64,000 nt of DNA from Salinibacter ruber DSM 13855 (GCF_000013045.1 NC_007677.1:1240001-1304000); one strand, 5' to 3'; positions 50,702 through 59,455 are shown, counted from the stretch's first letter. Notes: a model not told the origin generated them from the letters alone. Numbers and translations: made by a program.

Positions 50702-52258
50702 ATGTCTGACGCCGAAGCAGACCAGGAAATCGTCACCATCATCTCAACCACATCTAAGGGAGGACGTTCTCTTTTCGAAACCGAAGAGCCCGTCACGGGA
50801 GCGAATGTTGACGAGTACAACTCGGATCCGGACGTTACGGAGGAGGCCGAGCGTGAACTCCGAGAATTGGGATTTCGCATTTTGGACGTGGGCCCAGCAA
50901 CCATCTCGGTCGGGGGCTCGGCCGAGCAGTTCCAGGATATTTTTGGGGTGGCCCTCGAAGGCAAAAAAAAGGAAGTGTTTGACGGAGAAGAAGCGGAGTA
51001 CTTCGATGTCGAGGAGGATGGCGAAGAAATGGCCGGGGCGCTGGGAGACTGGGCGGAGGGCGTCACTCCGGTCGTTCCCCCCGAGTTCCACACGGAGAGT
51101 CCCCTCTCGCCCATCGCGGAACCGCACTCGGACGCGTACCACTACTTCACGGTGCCCGACGAGGTTGCCACGATTCTCCGCGCCACGCGGGTGCACCGCA
51201 ACGGCATCACCGGGTCGAAGGTGGAGGTCGCGATGCCGGACACCGGATTCTACGAGCACGAATTTTACGAGCGGCGGGGCTACCGCACGCGCTCGACGAT
51301 ACTCGGGCCCGGCGCCAGCAACCCGTCGCAGGACAACTACGGGCACGGCACCGGAGAGGCGGCCAACATCTTCGCGGCCGCCCCAGACGCCCAGCTCATC
51401 CCGGTAAAGATGGGGAACGACGCGGTCGGGGCGTTCAACAAGGCCTGCAATCAGAGTCCAGACATCATCACGAACAGTTGGGGCTGGTCCGTTGACAGCC
51501 CAGGCACGTCGTGGAGCGACATCCGCAACCGCAGCCGTTCCCTGTACAACACGCTGAAGGCGATGGAGGCCGCGATCGCCAACGCCGTAAACAACGGCAT
51601 TGTCGTGTGCTTCTCCGCGGGAAATGGCCCAGGTGGGTACGGGTTTCCGGCGAGCCACCCCGACGTTATTGCTGTGGGGGGCGTCCACGTGAACTACCCG
51701 GACCTGGACCTTGAGGCCTCCAGCTACGCCGCCAGCTTCGACAGCAGTTTGTACTCGGGGCGGCAGGTGCCGGACCTCTGCGGGATGGTCGGGGACGACG
51801 TATCGTCTCTGCCCGCCCCGCTCCTCATGCTTCCTGTGCCGCCGGGAAGCCGGCTCGACACCTCGTCGACCGGGGCCGCAGACGACAGTTGGGGCCTCTT
51901 CAGCGGAACGTCGGCCGCGGCCCCGCAGGTGGCGGGGGTGGTGGCCCTGATGCTGGAGAAGAACAACTCCCTCAGCCCCTCCGACGTGAAGAAGAAACTC
52001 GTCAACCAGGCCGCCAAGGACGTGACCAAGGGCCAGAGCGCAATGGGCGACTCGGCGGGGCCGGGCGACGACGCGGCAACCGGCGCGGGCATGGTGGACG
52101 CCAAGTGGGCCTGGGTGGTGTCCATGGGCGACACGATGGCCCGCTTCTTCGAGGCGACCCCGGAGCGGCGCGAACGGCTCATCGAGGAAGACGCCGTTCC
52201 GGAAATTGACGGGGAGTTTGTGGAGGACATGATGCAGACCCTCCGTTCGCGGTCGTAG
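50702..52258 (+). CDS. Subtilisin-like serine protease (S8) with an N-terminal activation domain
   Basis: A 518-residue protease. The triad is Asp180 (EVAMPDTGF), His215 (NYGHGTGEA) and Ser404 (FSGTSAAAPQVAG), with oxyanion Asn308 (FSAGNGPGG). Residues 1-130 form the pro-like domain shared with the preceding gene product, and the junction EFHTESP near 129 is a possible cleavage site. The last 50 residues form an acidic helical tail ending in DMMQTLRSRS. There is no signal peptide, so it is either a cytoplasmic protease or exported by an unknown route. The pair sits under one promoter and is not followed by further genes on the strand. Confidence 0.88.
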   Translation: MSDAEADQEIVTIISTTSKGGRSLFETEEPVTGANVDEYNSDPDVTEEAERELRELGFRILDVGPATISVGGSAEQFQDIFGVALEGKKKEVFDGEEAEYFDVEEDGEEMAGALGDWAEGVTPVVPPEFHTESPLSPIAEPHSDAYHYFTVPDEVATILRATRVHRNGITGSKVEVAMPDTGFYEHEFYERRGYRTRSTILGPGASNPSQDNYGHGTGEAANIFAAAPDAQLIPVKMGNDAVGAFNKACNQSPDIITNSWGWSVDSPGTSWSDIRNRSRSLYNTLKAMEAAIANAVNNGIVVCFSAGNGPGGYGFPASHPDVIAVGGVHVNYPDLDLEASSYAASFDSSLYSGRQVPDLCGMVGDDVSSLPAPLLMLPVPPGSRLDTSSTGAADDSWGLFSGTSAAAPQVAGVVALMLEKNNSLSPSDVKKKLVNQAAKDVTKGQSAMGDSAGPGDDAATGAGMVDAKWAWVVSMGDTMARFFEATPERRERLIEEDAVPEIDGEFVEDMMQTLRSRS

Positions 52259-52598
52259 CGGTCCGCCGCCGCTCGACACCGGCACTGCCGAGTGTGGGGG
52301 CCGATTCCGTGCCTCCGCTGCTCGCAGTGCATCTGTACCGGCCGAGGGGGCCCGTGCCGCACAACGGGCAGCCAACCGACGGAAGTAAGGACCAGAACGG
52401 TCGGTTGGCTGCGTTGCCTGTGTGGGCAAGGGCCCCCCTCCGGCGTGTCTGCCCCTCGCTTCCCGCGCTTCTACGCTCGGTTTCCGACTGGCCGACGGCG
52501 TGTCGGCATACCGGAGGCAGGAGGGAATCCACGTCCGCGGAGAAATTGGGGGCCGTTCTCCCGTACGAGTGTGGGGGACTCGTCTCGAACGGTGCTCC
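52259..52598. other. Gene-free stretch between convergent genes
   Basis: About 340 bases between the stops of the subtilase and the HhH-GPD genes. I see no clear terminator, repeat or RNA gene. Several open frames cross it on both strands, but they are shadows with no motif. Confidence 0.4.
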
Positions 52599-53117
52599 CT
52601 ACGCCTCGTCCGAGAAGTCGCGGTGCCCGAAGTAGTGCAGGACGTACTTGATCTTCGACGCCTTCGCCGGGCCAAAGCCGGGCAGGTCCTGCAGGCGCTT
52701 CTCGATTGTGTCCAGGTCGGCGCCGTCGCTCCACAGGTTTGCCGCGTTGCCGTCGTACTCGTCCGCGATGTGCGCGGCCACCTTCTGGGTGTTCTCCGCC
52801 ATCTTGTTGACGAACCGGTGGACGGCGGGGGATTCGGAAAAGTGCTCCTGGAACGGCTCGAAGTCCATCTCGGCGATCGTCGCCATGTCGAGGTGGCCGA
52901 GGCGGTCTTTGAGGCGGAGCGGGCCGGTAAAGGCCGACTCGGCGCGGACGCGCTGGTCGTAGAGCAGGCCGAGGAGGGCGGCGTTCGGGTCGTCGCGCAG
53001 ACGGTCGTCGTCCTCGATCTCGCCGGTGAGGGTGCCTTTCTCCTTAAACCGGTCCATCATGCGGACGAGGCCGCCGGAGAGGTCGCTGTAGTCGATGTGG
53101 GTAATCTCAACTGCCAT
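52599..53117 (-). CDS. HhH-GPD superfamily protein, DNA-repair-like, short form
   Basis: A 172-residue protein. The sequence NAALLGLLYDQRVRAESAF near 45, HRFVNKMAE near 100, YDGNAANLW near 120 and the helix-hairpin-helix LPGFGPAKASKI near 144-155 match the uncharacterised HhH-GPD group known mainly from Actinobacteria. The protein ends about 17 residues after the hairpin, so the catalytic aspartate (and lysine) expected of active base-excision glycosylases cannot be placed with confidence. DNA binding is likely, glycosylase activity uncertain. It lies downstream of hemB on the same strand. Confidence 0.75.
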   Translation of the reverse strand: MAVEITHIDYSDLSGGLVRMMDRFKEKGTLTGEIEDDDRLRDDPNAALLGLLYDQRVRAESAFTGPLRLKDRLGHLDMATIAEMDFEPFQEHFSESPAVHRFVNKMAENTQKVAAHIADEYDGNAANLWSDGADLDTIEKRLQDLPGFGPAKASKIKYVLHYFGHRDFSDEA

Positions 53118-53211
53118 TTTCAGGGTGTAGGGGTCGAGGATGGGGGAATGCGGGTGTAGGGGGAACGTACACAGGGGAACGGCGAATTCGAAGCGTGTCC
53201 CCTGAAATTCG

Positions 53212-54234
53212 TCATTCTTCCAGCCAGCGGGCCGCGTCCTCCGCGAAGTAGGTCAGAATGACGTCGGCCCCGGCGCGGCGAATGCCGGTGAGGGCCTCCA
53301 GTGCACAGGCCTTCTCGTCGAGCCAGCCGTTTTGGGCGGCGGCCTTGATCATGGCGTACTCGCCGCTCACGTTGTACGCGGCGACGGGCACGTCGCTGTG
53401 CTGCTGCACGCGGTGGATGACATCGAGGTAGGGAAGCGCCGGCTTCACCATTGCCATGTCGGCGCCCTCGTCCAGGTCGAGCATGAGCTCGCGGATGGCC
53501 TCCTCGCCGTTGGCCGGGTCCATCTGGTAGGTGTCCTTGTTCGCGGGGATGTCCTTCTCAGGGGCCTCCGCCTTGTCCTCGGGCGCCGAGTCGAGGGCGT
53601 CGCGGAACGGGCCGTAGTAGTTTGACGAGTACTTGGCGGTGTAAGACAGGATTGCGGCGTCGGTGTGCCCGGCGTCGTCGAGGGCAGCGCGGAGGGCGCC
53701 CACGCGCCCGTCCATCATGTCGGATGGGGCGATGATGTCGGCCCCGGCCTCGGCGTGGAGCACCGCCATTTCGCACATCACCTGAATGGTCGCGTCGTTG
53801 TCGATGCGGCCGTCGCGCACGATTCCGTCGTGCCCGTCGCTGTTGTAGGGATCGAGGGCCGTGTCGGTGATGATCATCAGTTCCGGCACGGCGTCCTTGA
53901 GGACCCGGATCGCGTTTGGGTAGAGGTGATCAGGGTCGAGGGCGTGCTCGGCGTCCGGCGTCTTCAGGTGATCGGGGAGGGCCGGGAACAGGGCCACCGC
54001 CGGAATGCCAAGGGCATGCAGCGTCTCTGCGTGGTCGACGAGCCGGTCGATCGTGTGACGGTACGTGTCCGGCATCGACGGGACTTCTTCCCGCTGATTG
54101 TCCCCCGCCATCACGAACAGGGGCGCAATGAGGTCGTCCGTCGACAGCCGTGTCTCCCGCGCCATGCGTCGGATGTTGCGGGTCTTGCGCAGTCGACGGG
54201 GGCGGAGGGGAAGGTCGTAGTCGGAAGAAGCCAT
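53212..54234 (-). CDS. hemB: Delta-aminolevulinate dehydratase (porphobilinogen synthase), Mg-type
   Basis: A 340-residue enzyme joining two 5-aminolevulinates to porphobilinogen for haem and related tetrapyrroles. The two Schiff-base lysines are Lys201 (SYTAKYSSNYYGPFRDA) and Lys264 (MVKPALPYLDVI). The metal loop reads ALDPYNSDGHDGI near 126-138: aspartates replace the three cysteines of the zinc enzymes, as in the Mg-dependent class. An acidic insertion (about 217-233) fits the halophilic style. ATG 54232-54234 gives the normal N-terminus (MASSDYDLPLRPRRLRKT). cysS lies 92 bases upstream on the same strand. Confidence 0.96.
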   Translation of the reverse strand: MASSDYDLPLRPRRLRKTRNIRRMARETRLSTDDLIAPLFVMAGDNQREEVPSMPDTYRHTIDRLVDHAETLHALGIPAVALFPALPDHLKTPDAEHALDPDHLYPNAIRVLKDAVPELMIITDTALDPYNSDGHDGIVRDGRIDNDATIQVMCEMAVLHAEAGADIIAPSDMMDGRVGALRAALDDAGHTDAAILSYTAKYSSNYYGPFRDALDSAPEDKAEAPEKDIPANKDTYQMDPANGEEAIRELMLDLDEGADMAMVKPALPYLDVIHRVQQHSDVPVAAYNVSGEYAMIKAAAQNGWLDEKACALEALTGIRRAGADVILTYFAEDAARWLEE

Positions 54235-54326
54235 AGAGACCTCAGTGGATGGATTGACAATCGGAAAATCTGATGCGGGTGGGGACGCCCACGACATCCC
54301 GCCGTGTGTCACGAATTACGCACCAT

Positions 54327-55877
54327 TCACCCCACCTGCTCCCGCCGCTCCCATTCGGTGCCGTCGGGGGTATCCATGACCTCGATGCCCAGCGCCTCTA
54401 GCGTGTCGCGGATGGCGTCGGCGCGGGCGTATTCCCCGTCGGCGCGTGCGGCCTCCCGGTCCTCCAGAAGGGTATCGATGGAGTCGGAGAGGTGAGCGGG
54501 GGCCAATCCGTTCTCGGAGCCCGCGTCGGTGCGCTGGTCCGCCTCGTGCTCGGGCTCGACGACGCCGAGGAGCGCATTCGTGCGGTCGAGCCAGTTGCGG
54601 GCGCTCCGGGCCGTCGCCCCATTTAGGCGGTCCGTCTGCTCGATGGCCTTCACGCCATCCAGGGCGGCGGCCGTGGCGGCGGGGGTGTTGAGGTCGTCGC
54701 ACATCGCCTCGAGGGTGCGGTCGTAGATGGGGCGGAGCCGGCCGCCCAATTCGTCGGGGCCGTCGGCGTCCGCCGCCAGGGCCGCGTCGACGCGCTCCGC
54801 TGCGTCCTGGTACCGGCGAACGTGACGGGCCGCCGTGTGGAGGGTATCGAGCGTGAAGTTGAACGGCTTGCGGTACTGGCCCTGCATCAGGGCGTAGCGG
54901 AGGGCCAGTGGGTCGACGCCCCCCTGCTCCCGAACCGAATCCGGAACGTGGTCGTCGTCCGGGCCGGGGGCGATGAGGTCGCGAACGGTGTAGAAATTGC
55001 CCTTCGACTTCGACATCTTCTCGCCCTCTACCTGCAGGAAGCGGGTGTGCACCCAGTAGTTGACGACCTGGTGCCCGGCGAGGGATTGGTTCTGGGCAAT
55101 CTCACACTCGTGGTGCGGAAAGATCAGGTCCTCGCCGCCGGTGTGGAGGTCGAAGCGGTCGCCGAGGTACTGCATGCCCATCACCGAGCACTCGATGTGC
55201 CAACCGGGGTAGCCCCAGCCCCAGGGGCTGTGCCAGTGCATGAGGTGCTGGGGGTCATGCTTCCACAGGGCAAAGTCGCGCGGGTCGCGCTTGTCAGGGT
55301 CCTCTACCACGTCGCGCTCGGTGGCCTGTAGCTGTTGGGCCTCCGTGTTGCCGCTGAGATGGCCGTAGTCCTCGACGCTCTCGACGGAAAAGTAGACGCC
55401 CTGGTCGGTCGTGTAGGCGTGCTCCTTCTCGACGAGCTCGATGACGGCCTCCAACTGGTCCGTGACGTGCTCGGTGGCGCGGGGGCGCACCTCCGGCTCG
55501 CGCAGGTTCAGTGCGCCCCAGTCCTCCAGAAACGCCTCCGTGTAGTGGCGCGCCAGGTCGTAGATGTTGGCGAAGCGCTCGCCCTCCCGCTCCAGGGCCC
55601 GTTGCATCTTGTCCTCGCCCCCCGGGTCCACGAGGTCGTCCTGCGTGAGGTGCCCGACGTCCGTGATGTTGCTCACGTTGGTCACGTCCCACCCGATCGC
55701 CTCGGCGGTGCGCCGGATGAGGTCGGCCGTCAGAAACGACCGGAAGTTGCCGATGTGGGCGTACATGTACACCGTGGGCCCACAACTGTAGAAGCGGAGG
55801 TGCTCCTCCTCGATTGGCTCGACCGGCTCGGTCTCGTGCGTCAGCGTGTTGTAGAGGCGGAACGTGGGCGACGGCAT
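54327..55877 (-). CDS. cysS: Cysteinyl-tRNA synthetase
   Basis: A 516-residue class I synthetase that charges tRNA-Cys. Zinc ligand Cys and the HIGH motif appear as [19 protein letters not shown] (HIGN form); further signatures are [14 protein letters not shown] with a second zinc ligand, [18 protein letters not shown], and the loop [11 protein letters not shown]. The C-terminal anticodon domain is present, with a Glu/Ala-rich acidic end. ATG 55875-55877 begins the family's first strand ([12 protein letters not shown]), while the longer frame is noncoding in style. It precedes hemB and the HhH-GPD gene on the same strand. Confidence 0.96.
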   Translation of the reverse strand: MPSPTFRLYNTLTHETEPVEPIEEEHLRFYSCGPTVYMYAHIGNFRSFLTADLIRRTAEAIGWDVTNVSNITDVGHLTQDDLVDPGGEDKMQRALEREGERFANIYDLARHYTEAFLEDWGALNLREPEVRPRATEHVTDQLEAVIELVEKEHAYTTDQGVYFSVESVEDYGHLSGNTEAQQLQATERDVVEDPDKRDPRDFALWKHDPQHLMHWHSPWGWGYPGWHIECSVMGMQYLGDRFDLHTGGEDLIFPHHECEIAQNQSLAGHQVVNYWVHTRFLQVEGEKMSKSKGNFYTVRDLIAPGPDDDHVPDSVREQGGVDPLALRYALMQGQYRKPFNFTLDTLHTAARHVRRYQDAAERVDAALAADADGPDELGGRLRPIYDRTLEAMCDDLNTPAATAAALDGVKAIEQTDRLNGATARSARNWLDRTNALLGVVEPEHEADQRTDAGSENGLAPAHLSDSIDTLLEDREAARADGEYARADAIRDTLEALGIEVMDTPDGTEWERREQVG

Positions 55878-56036
55878 GTGCGAGTGGACGGGCGGCGGGG
55901 TGAGAAGAGGTTGTGACTGGGCAGACCGTTCGGCTGTACCTCGTGCCTCGTGGATTGTGCCGTGACTTCCACGTGGACCGAAGACGAGCCGGACGGGAAC
56001 GTATGGGAGTGGGACGAGGGGACAGGGTCGTTCCAA

Positions 56037-56393
56037 TTACTCCGTGGCATCTACATCGTCGGCGTCCCACCGATCAGCTGCGTCGCGGAGCGCCTGCAGG
56101 TCGTCCCAGTAGCGGGCGATCGTGCGACGGCCATTCTCGCTCAGCGACACGGTCGTCACGGGCGTCTTGTCCGCAAACGACTTGTCCACGTCTACCAGCT
56201 CCGCCTCTTCAAGCCGCGACAGGTGGCTCGAGAGGTTGCCCCGCGTGAGGCCCGTCAGGCGCTGTAGGAACGTGAAGTCGGCCTGTCCGCACGACGAGAG
56301 GGCCGTGAGAATTGACAGCCGCGCGGGCTCGTGGATGAGCTTATCCAGTTCGGCGAGACGCTCAAACGGCACGTCGGAGTCCGGGTCACGCAT
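56037..56393 (-). CDS. Winged-helix transcriptional regulator (MarR/ArsR-like)
   Basis: A 118-residue winged-helix protein. LDKLIHEPARLSILTALSS near 16-34 and FLQRLTGLTRGNLSSHLSRLEEAELVDVDK near 42-72 form the helix-turn-helix and wing of the HTH_27 type, close to ArsR proteins but without their metal cysteines in place; the single Cys35 is not an ArsR metal site. It overlaps the end of the upstream membrane-protein gene by 8 bases, so the two are translationally coupled. The dyads before that gene are the probable binding sites. Confidence 0.85.
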   Translation of the reverse strand: MRDPDSDVPFERLAELDKLIHEPARLSILTALSSCGQADFTFLQRLTGLTRGNLSSHLSRLEEAELVDVDKSFADKTPVTTVSLSENGRRTIARYWDDLQALRDAADRWDADDVDATE

Positions 56394-57057
56394 CGGCGCT
56401 CACCTCCGTGTCGTCCATCGGGCCGAGGGTGCCGACGAGGAGGCGATGATTGTAGAGCCCGACCCCGAGGATGACGGCTCCGAGAAGCCCGTAGTTCACG
56501 GCCTGCACCAGGACCATATTGGGTGTCACCAGAGGGAGGAGGGTTACCAGGAAGAGAAGAATGCCCGTTGCCGCGTACGTCCAGCGGAGGCCAGGGAGCG
56601 GCGCCAGTAGGCTCGCAACAATTAGCATCCACCCCGGGAAAAACACGAGAAAATGGTTGTCGCCGAGGGGGGTGTGCTGCGGAATGTAAAACGTGACGAG
56701 TGCAATCCAGCAGAGGGCTCCCGTCAAGAGGGGGACGAAAGTCCATGCCGACAACACATCCCCGAGGGAACTTCCGTGTCCTTCGCGGCCTCGGACCCGC
56801 CCGTACGCGCTCTCGTAGCGTCGGTGCATGTACCATATCCACGGGGACGTGAGAACGAGGAGGGCAAGCGCTCCGAGGGGCGCCCCATGAATCAGCATCT
56901 GTGGACGCACGAGCAGACCTCCGAGCACGCCGAGAAGAAGCAGCCCCCCTGCAGGCGCGTAGCAGAGCCCCTTCAGTTGGTGATAGAACTGAGTAAAGAA
57001 CCGGACCTGGTCCGGAGAGCGAGGCGGGCCCGACGCGCGTGCTCTTGCGGAAGACAT
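56386..57057 (-). CDS. Integral membrane protein paired with the winged-helix regulator
   Basis: A 223-residue protein with about six hydrophobic segments (about 35-52, 62-78, 105-122, 136-152, 158-178 and 184-203). A cytoplasmic N-terminus starts MSSARARASGPP. The loop MHRRYESAYGRVRG near 78-91 is basic. No transporter motif is visible; proteins of this size coupled to HTH_27 regulators occur in other phyla without known function. ATG 57055-57057 fits the operators placed just upstream. The pair may sense a membrane state and set its own level. Confidence 0.7.
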   Translation of the reverse strand: MSSARARASGPPRSPDQVRFFTQFYHQLKGLCYAPAGGLLLLGVLGGLLVRPQMLIHGAPLGALALLVLTSPWIWYMHRRYESAYGRVRGREGHGSSLGDVLSAWTFVPLLTGALCWIALVTFYIPQHTPLGDNHFLVFFPGWMLIVASLLAPLPGLRWTYAATGILLFLVTLLPLVTPNMVLVQAVNYGLLGAVILGVGLYNHRLLVGTLGPMDDTEVSADA

Positions 57058-57089
57058 CGGACGAGGAGAGGCCTGTTGGGAACGCCGAC

Positions 57090-57169
57090 TTGTTTGCACT
57101 GCAAACAATCGCTGGGGAAATTTGCTCGGGCCGGTTGATGTGCCGAGCAAACCTGTTTGCGTCGCAAAC
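57090..57169 (-). promoter_or_regulatory. Three TTTGC/GCAAA dyads, probable operators of the regulator pair
   Basis: A: TTGTTTGC-ACT-GCAAACAA at 57090-57108 (perfect, 8-base arms). B: TTTGCTCGG (57121-57129) and its exact complement CCGAGCAAA (57143-57151), 13 bases apart. C: GTTTGC-GTC-GCAAAC at 57155-57169 (perfect, 6-base arms). All six half-sites share the core TTTGC. The centres of A and C are 63 bases apart, exactly six helical turns. They lie 33-112 bases before the membrane-protein start, as expected for autoregulation by the winged-helix protein. Confidence 0.75.
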
Positions 57170-57219
57170 CCAGCACGGTCACCGCGGGGCCGACCGGATG
57201 AGAGACGCGAGCAGCCTCA

Positions 57220-57540
57220 TTACTGCTCTTCTGCGGCCTGTGGTCGGCCGTCCGCGGCCGGGTGCTCTTCGTCAAACCACCGCGGGGGGTCGTAGCCGTG
57301 CCCGCCCCACGGATGGCAGCGGAGCAGGCGGTGGACCGTGAGCACGAGGCCCTTGAGTGCGCCGTACTCCCGAAACGCCTGGATTGCATAGGCCGAGCAC
57401 GTTGGGTGAAAGCGGCAGGTGCGCCCCAGGTGCGGGGAGAGCACGAGCTGGTACAGGCGCACGAGCCCAATCAAGAGCAGGCGCGGGAGGCGGGCCAGAA
57501 GGGAAAGGGCGCGGCGCATTGAGAAAGAAAGGTTGTTCAT
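57220..57540 (-). CDS. yidD: Membrane protein insertion efficiency factor YidD
   Basis: A 106-residue protein. The signature block is LVRLYQLVLSPHLGRTCRFHPTCSAYAIQAF, with Cys residues as in the family, followed by GLVLTVHRLLRCHPWGGHGYDPP. YidD helps the insertase YidC. The family often lies with rnpA and yidC, but here it stands apart. An acidic C-terminal tail (DEEHPAADGRPQAAEEQ) has been added. ATG 57538-57540 was taken; a start at 57519 (MRRALSL) would also give a full domain. Confidence 0.93.
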   Translation of the reverse strand: MNNLSFSMRRALSLLARLPRLLLIGLVRLYQLVLSPHLGRTCRFHPTCSAYAIQAFREYGALKGLVLTVHRLLRCHPWGGHGYDPPRWFDEEHPAADGRPQAAEEQ

Positions 57541-57553
57541 GCCACGGGTAAAA

Positions 57554-57621
57554 CAGCAGGCCTGGAGACAGGTTCGAACAATCAACCCCATGCTTCTTTC
57601 CTGCCTCGAACCTGCTGTCTC
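57554..57621. promoter_or_regulatory. Alternative hairpins between yidD and hisI
   Basis: GGTTCGA (57571-57577) pairs with TCGAACC (57606-57612), GAGACA (57565-57570) with TGTCTC (57616-57621), and CAGCAGG (57554-57560) could instead pair with CCTGCTG (57611-57617). The two structures exclude each other. It lies directly before the hisI start and could be a leader switch, or a chance structure in a short divergent promoter region. The GGTTCGAAC sequence looks like a tRNA T-loop, but no tRNA can be folded. Confidence 0.3.
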
Positions 57622-57626
57622 TCGCA

Positions 57627-58010
57627 ATGAGCGACCCGCTTCTTGACGCTGCCGACTTCACCGACGACGGCCTGATCCCCGCGATCGTGCAGGACGCCGA
57701 GACCGACCAGGTGCTCATGATGGCGTACATGACGGCGGAGACCCTCCAGGAGACCCTCGACACCGGCCGGATGGTGTACTGGAGCCGCTCGCGACAGGAG
57801 CGATGGGTGAAGGGGCAGACGAGTGGTCACACCCAGACGGTTGAAGAGGCCCGTCTCGACTGCGACGGCGACACGTTGCTTTTTCGGGTGCACCAGGAGG
57901 GCGGGGCCTGCCACACCGGCTTCCGTTCGTGCTTCCACCGCCGCGCCGCCGACGACGGGTGGACGACCGACGGCGAGAAGGTGTTCGATCCGGACGCGGT
58001 GTACGAGTAG
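57627..58010 (+). CDS. hisI: Phosphoribosyl-AMP cyclohydrolase
   Basis: A 127-residue enzyme for the third step of histidine synthesis. Signatures are [21 protein letters not shown], the WSRSRQ and WVKGQTSGH blocks, the Mg-binding DCDGDTLLF near 78-86 and the zinc cysteines in [14 protein letters not shown] near 92-105. The HisE domain often fused behind it is absent, so it is a stand-alone HisI. No other his gene is in the window. Its stop lies 2 bases from that of the convergent symporter gene. Confidence 0.95.
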   Translation: MSDPLLDAADFTDDGLIPAIVQDAETDQVLMMAYMTAETLQETLDTGRMVYWSRSRQERWVKGQTSGHTQTVEEARLDCDGDTLLFRVHQEGGACHTGFRSCFHRRAADDGWTTDGEKVFDPDAVYE

Positions 58011-58012
58011 GC

Positions 58013-59449
58013 CTACGACGACGAAGCCGTCACGGGCGACGAGGGGGCGGTGGCGTAGCTCGCGCCCAGAAAGGCCGTCAGGGTGATGGGCCACACCAGG
58101 ATGGGAAACGTGGCGGGCGAGAGGTACAGGTTCCCGACGGCGCTCCCCAGGCCCGCCGCCACGGCCGCGAACACGCCGGCCCCCGTCGTGCGGGGCCACA
58201 GGACCAGAAAGGCGAGGGGCAGCCCCAGCGTCGCCCCGAGGCCCACGAAGGCGAACTCAATGATGTCGAAGATCGTCCCGGGCCGCCAGTAGGCCAGGCC
58301 GACCCCGAGCAGGGCCATCACGCCCACGATTCCACGTCCGAGACGGATCATGCGGGCCGGGAGCACGCCGCCGGCGAGTTGCGTCTCGTAGAGGCGGGTC
58401 AGGTCCGCCGAGGTGACGAGCATCATCGAGTCGGAGGTGGACAGGACGGCCCCGATGATGCCGGCCAGCAGCAAGCCCGCGAACCAGTCGGGGAAGAGTT
58501 GTACCATCATCTCCATCGCCGCCGACTCGGGGTCGTTCATTGAGCCGTAGAGCACCCGGCCCGCCATTCCGATGAAGAGCGGGACCGTGAGGCGGAGGGC
58601 CTGAAAGGCCAGTGCGATGACCGAGGCGCGGCTCAGCAGGCGCTCGGACCGGATGGCCTGGAACCGCATGAGTCCGTGCGGCTGGCCGAGGGCGCCGAGG
58701 GCAAACGCGAGCCAGGAGCCAACCGAGAGCGCGAGGGCCGTGCCGGTCTGCCCCGCCGTCATCGACAGGAGCGTCGGGTCCGCGGCCCGCACCGCCGTCA
58801 CGAACGCGCCCCAGCCGCCAATCTCTGCGATGGCGACGAGCGGGAGCGCGAGCGCCGCCAGAATCACGAGCAGCCCCTGCACGAAGTCGGTCCAGACCGA
58901 CGCGTCGAAGCCGCCGAGCGTCGTGTAGAGGGCGACGGCCAGGCCCCCGGCCCCCACCGACACCGCGTAATTGAGGCCGAGGCCCGTCTCCATGGCCTCC
59001 CCTACCGCGATGATCTGCGCGCCGATGTACGACGCCATGAACACCACCACCGCGAGCGTGGCCGTCCACCGGATCCGTGGGCCCCAGGGGGAGTCGCGGA
59101 AGACGAGCGCCAGGTGGTCGACCACCGTCTGGCTGTCGAGCGCCTCCGACTGTCGCCGAAAGGTGGGGGCCACGTAGCGGTACAAGAAGAGAACGACCAC
59201 GAGCATCGCCATCGAGAACCAGAGCCCGTGGAGGCCCGTGGTGAACCCGACCCCGACCCACGCGAAAAACGTCCAGCCGCTCGCCACCGAGGCCACCTCC
59301 GAGAGGGCCAGGGGCCAGGTGCCCACGTCACGGCCCGCGAGCATGTAGTCGGTGAGGCGCCGGGTCTCGGTGCGGAGGAAGAAGTAGACCCCGATCCCGA
59401 CGAGGACGAGGAGGTAGAGCCCGAACGTCAGTGAGAGGCCGATTGACAT
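58013..59449 (-). CDS. Sodium:solute symporter (SSS family, PutP-like)
   Basis: A 478-residue membrane protein with about 13 hydrophobic segments. It has RRLTDYMLAGRDVGTWPLALSEVASVASGWTF near 30-61 (the SSS N-terminal block), YTTLGGFDASVWTDFVQG near 175-192, LGALGQPHGLMRF near 252-264, and GAVLSTSDSMMLVTSADL near 332-350, the sodium-site segment. The wording is nearest to proline symporters, but specificity cannot be fixed. The small one-helix protein encoded 6 bases upstream is probably its accessory subunit. Confidence 0.93.
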   Translation of the reverse strand: MSIGLSLTFGLYLLVLVGIGVYFFLRTETRRLTDYMLAGRDVGTWPLALSEVASVASGWTFFAWVGVGFTTGLHGLWFSMAMLVVVLFLYRYVAPTFRRQSEALDSQTVVDHLALVFRDSPWGPRIRWTATLAVVVFMASYIGAQIIAVGEAMETGLGLNYAVSVGAGGLAVALYTTLGGFDASVWTDFVQGLLVILAALALPLVAIAEIGGWGAFVTAVRAADPTLLSMTAGQTGTALALSVGSWLAFALGALGQPHGLMRFQAIRSERLLSRASVIALAFQALRLTVPLFIGMAGRVLYGSMNDPESAAMEMMVQLFPDWFAGLLLAGIIGAVLSTSDSMMLVTSADLTRLYETQLAGGVLPARMIRLGRGIVGVMALLGVGLAYWRPGTIFDIIEFAFVGLGATLGLPLAFLVLWPRTTGAGVFAAVAAGLGSAVGNLYLSPATFPILVWPITLTAFLGASYATAPSSPVTASSS

Positions 59450-59455
59450 GGGACG

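Noticed and set aside
50744-52675. 643-residue minus-strand frame opposite the subtilase
   Set aside because: Arg-rich shadow sequence; the plus strand has a complete catalytic triad.
57565-57621. tRNA-like GGTTCGAAC sequence
   Set aside because: No acceptor, D or anticodon arms can be folded around it. It is part of a hairpin in the yidD-hisI gap.
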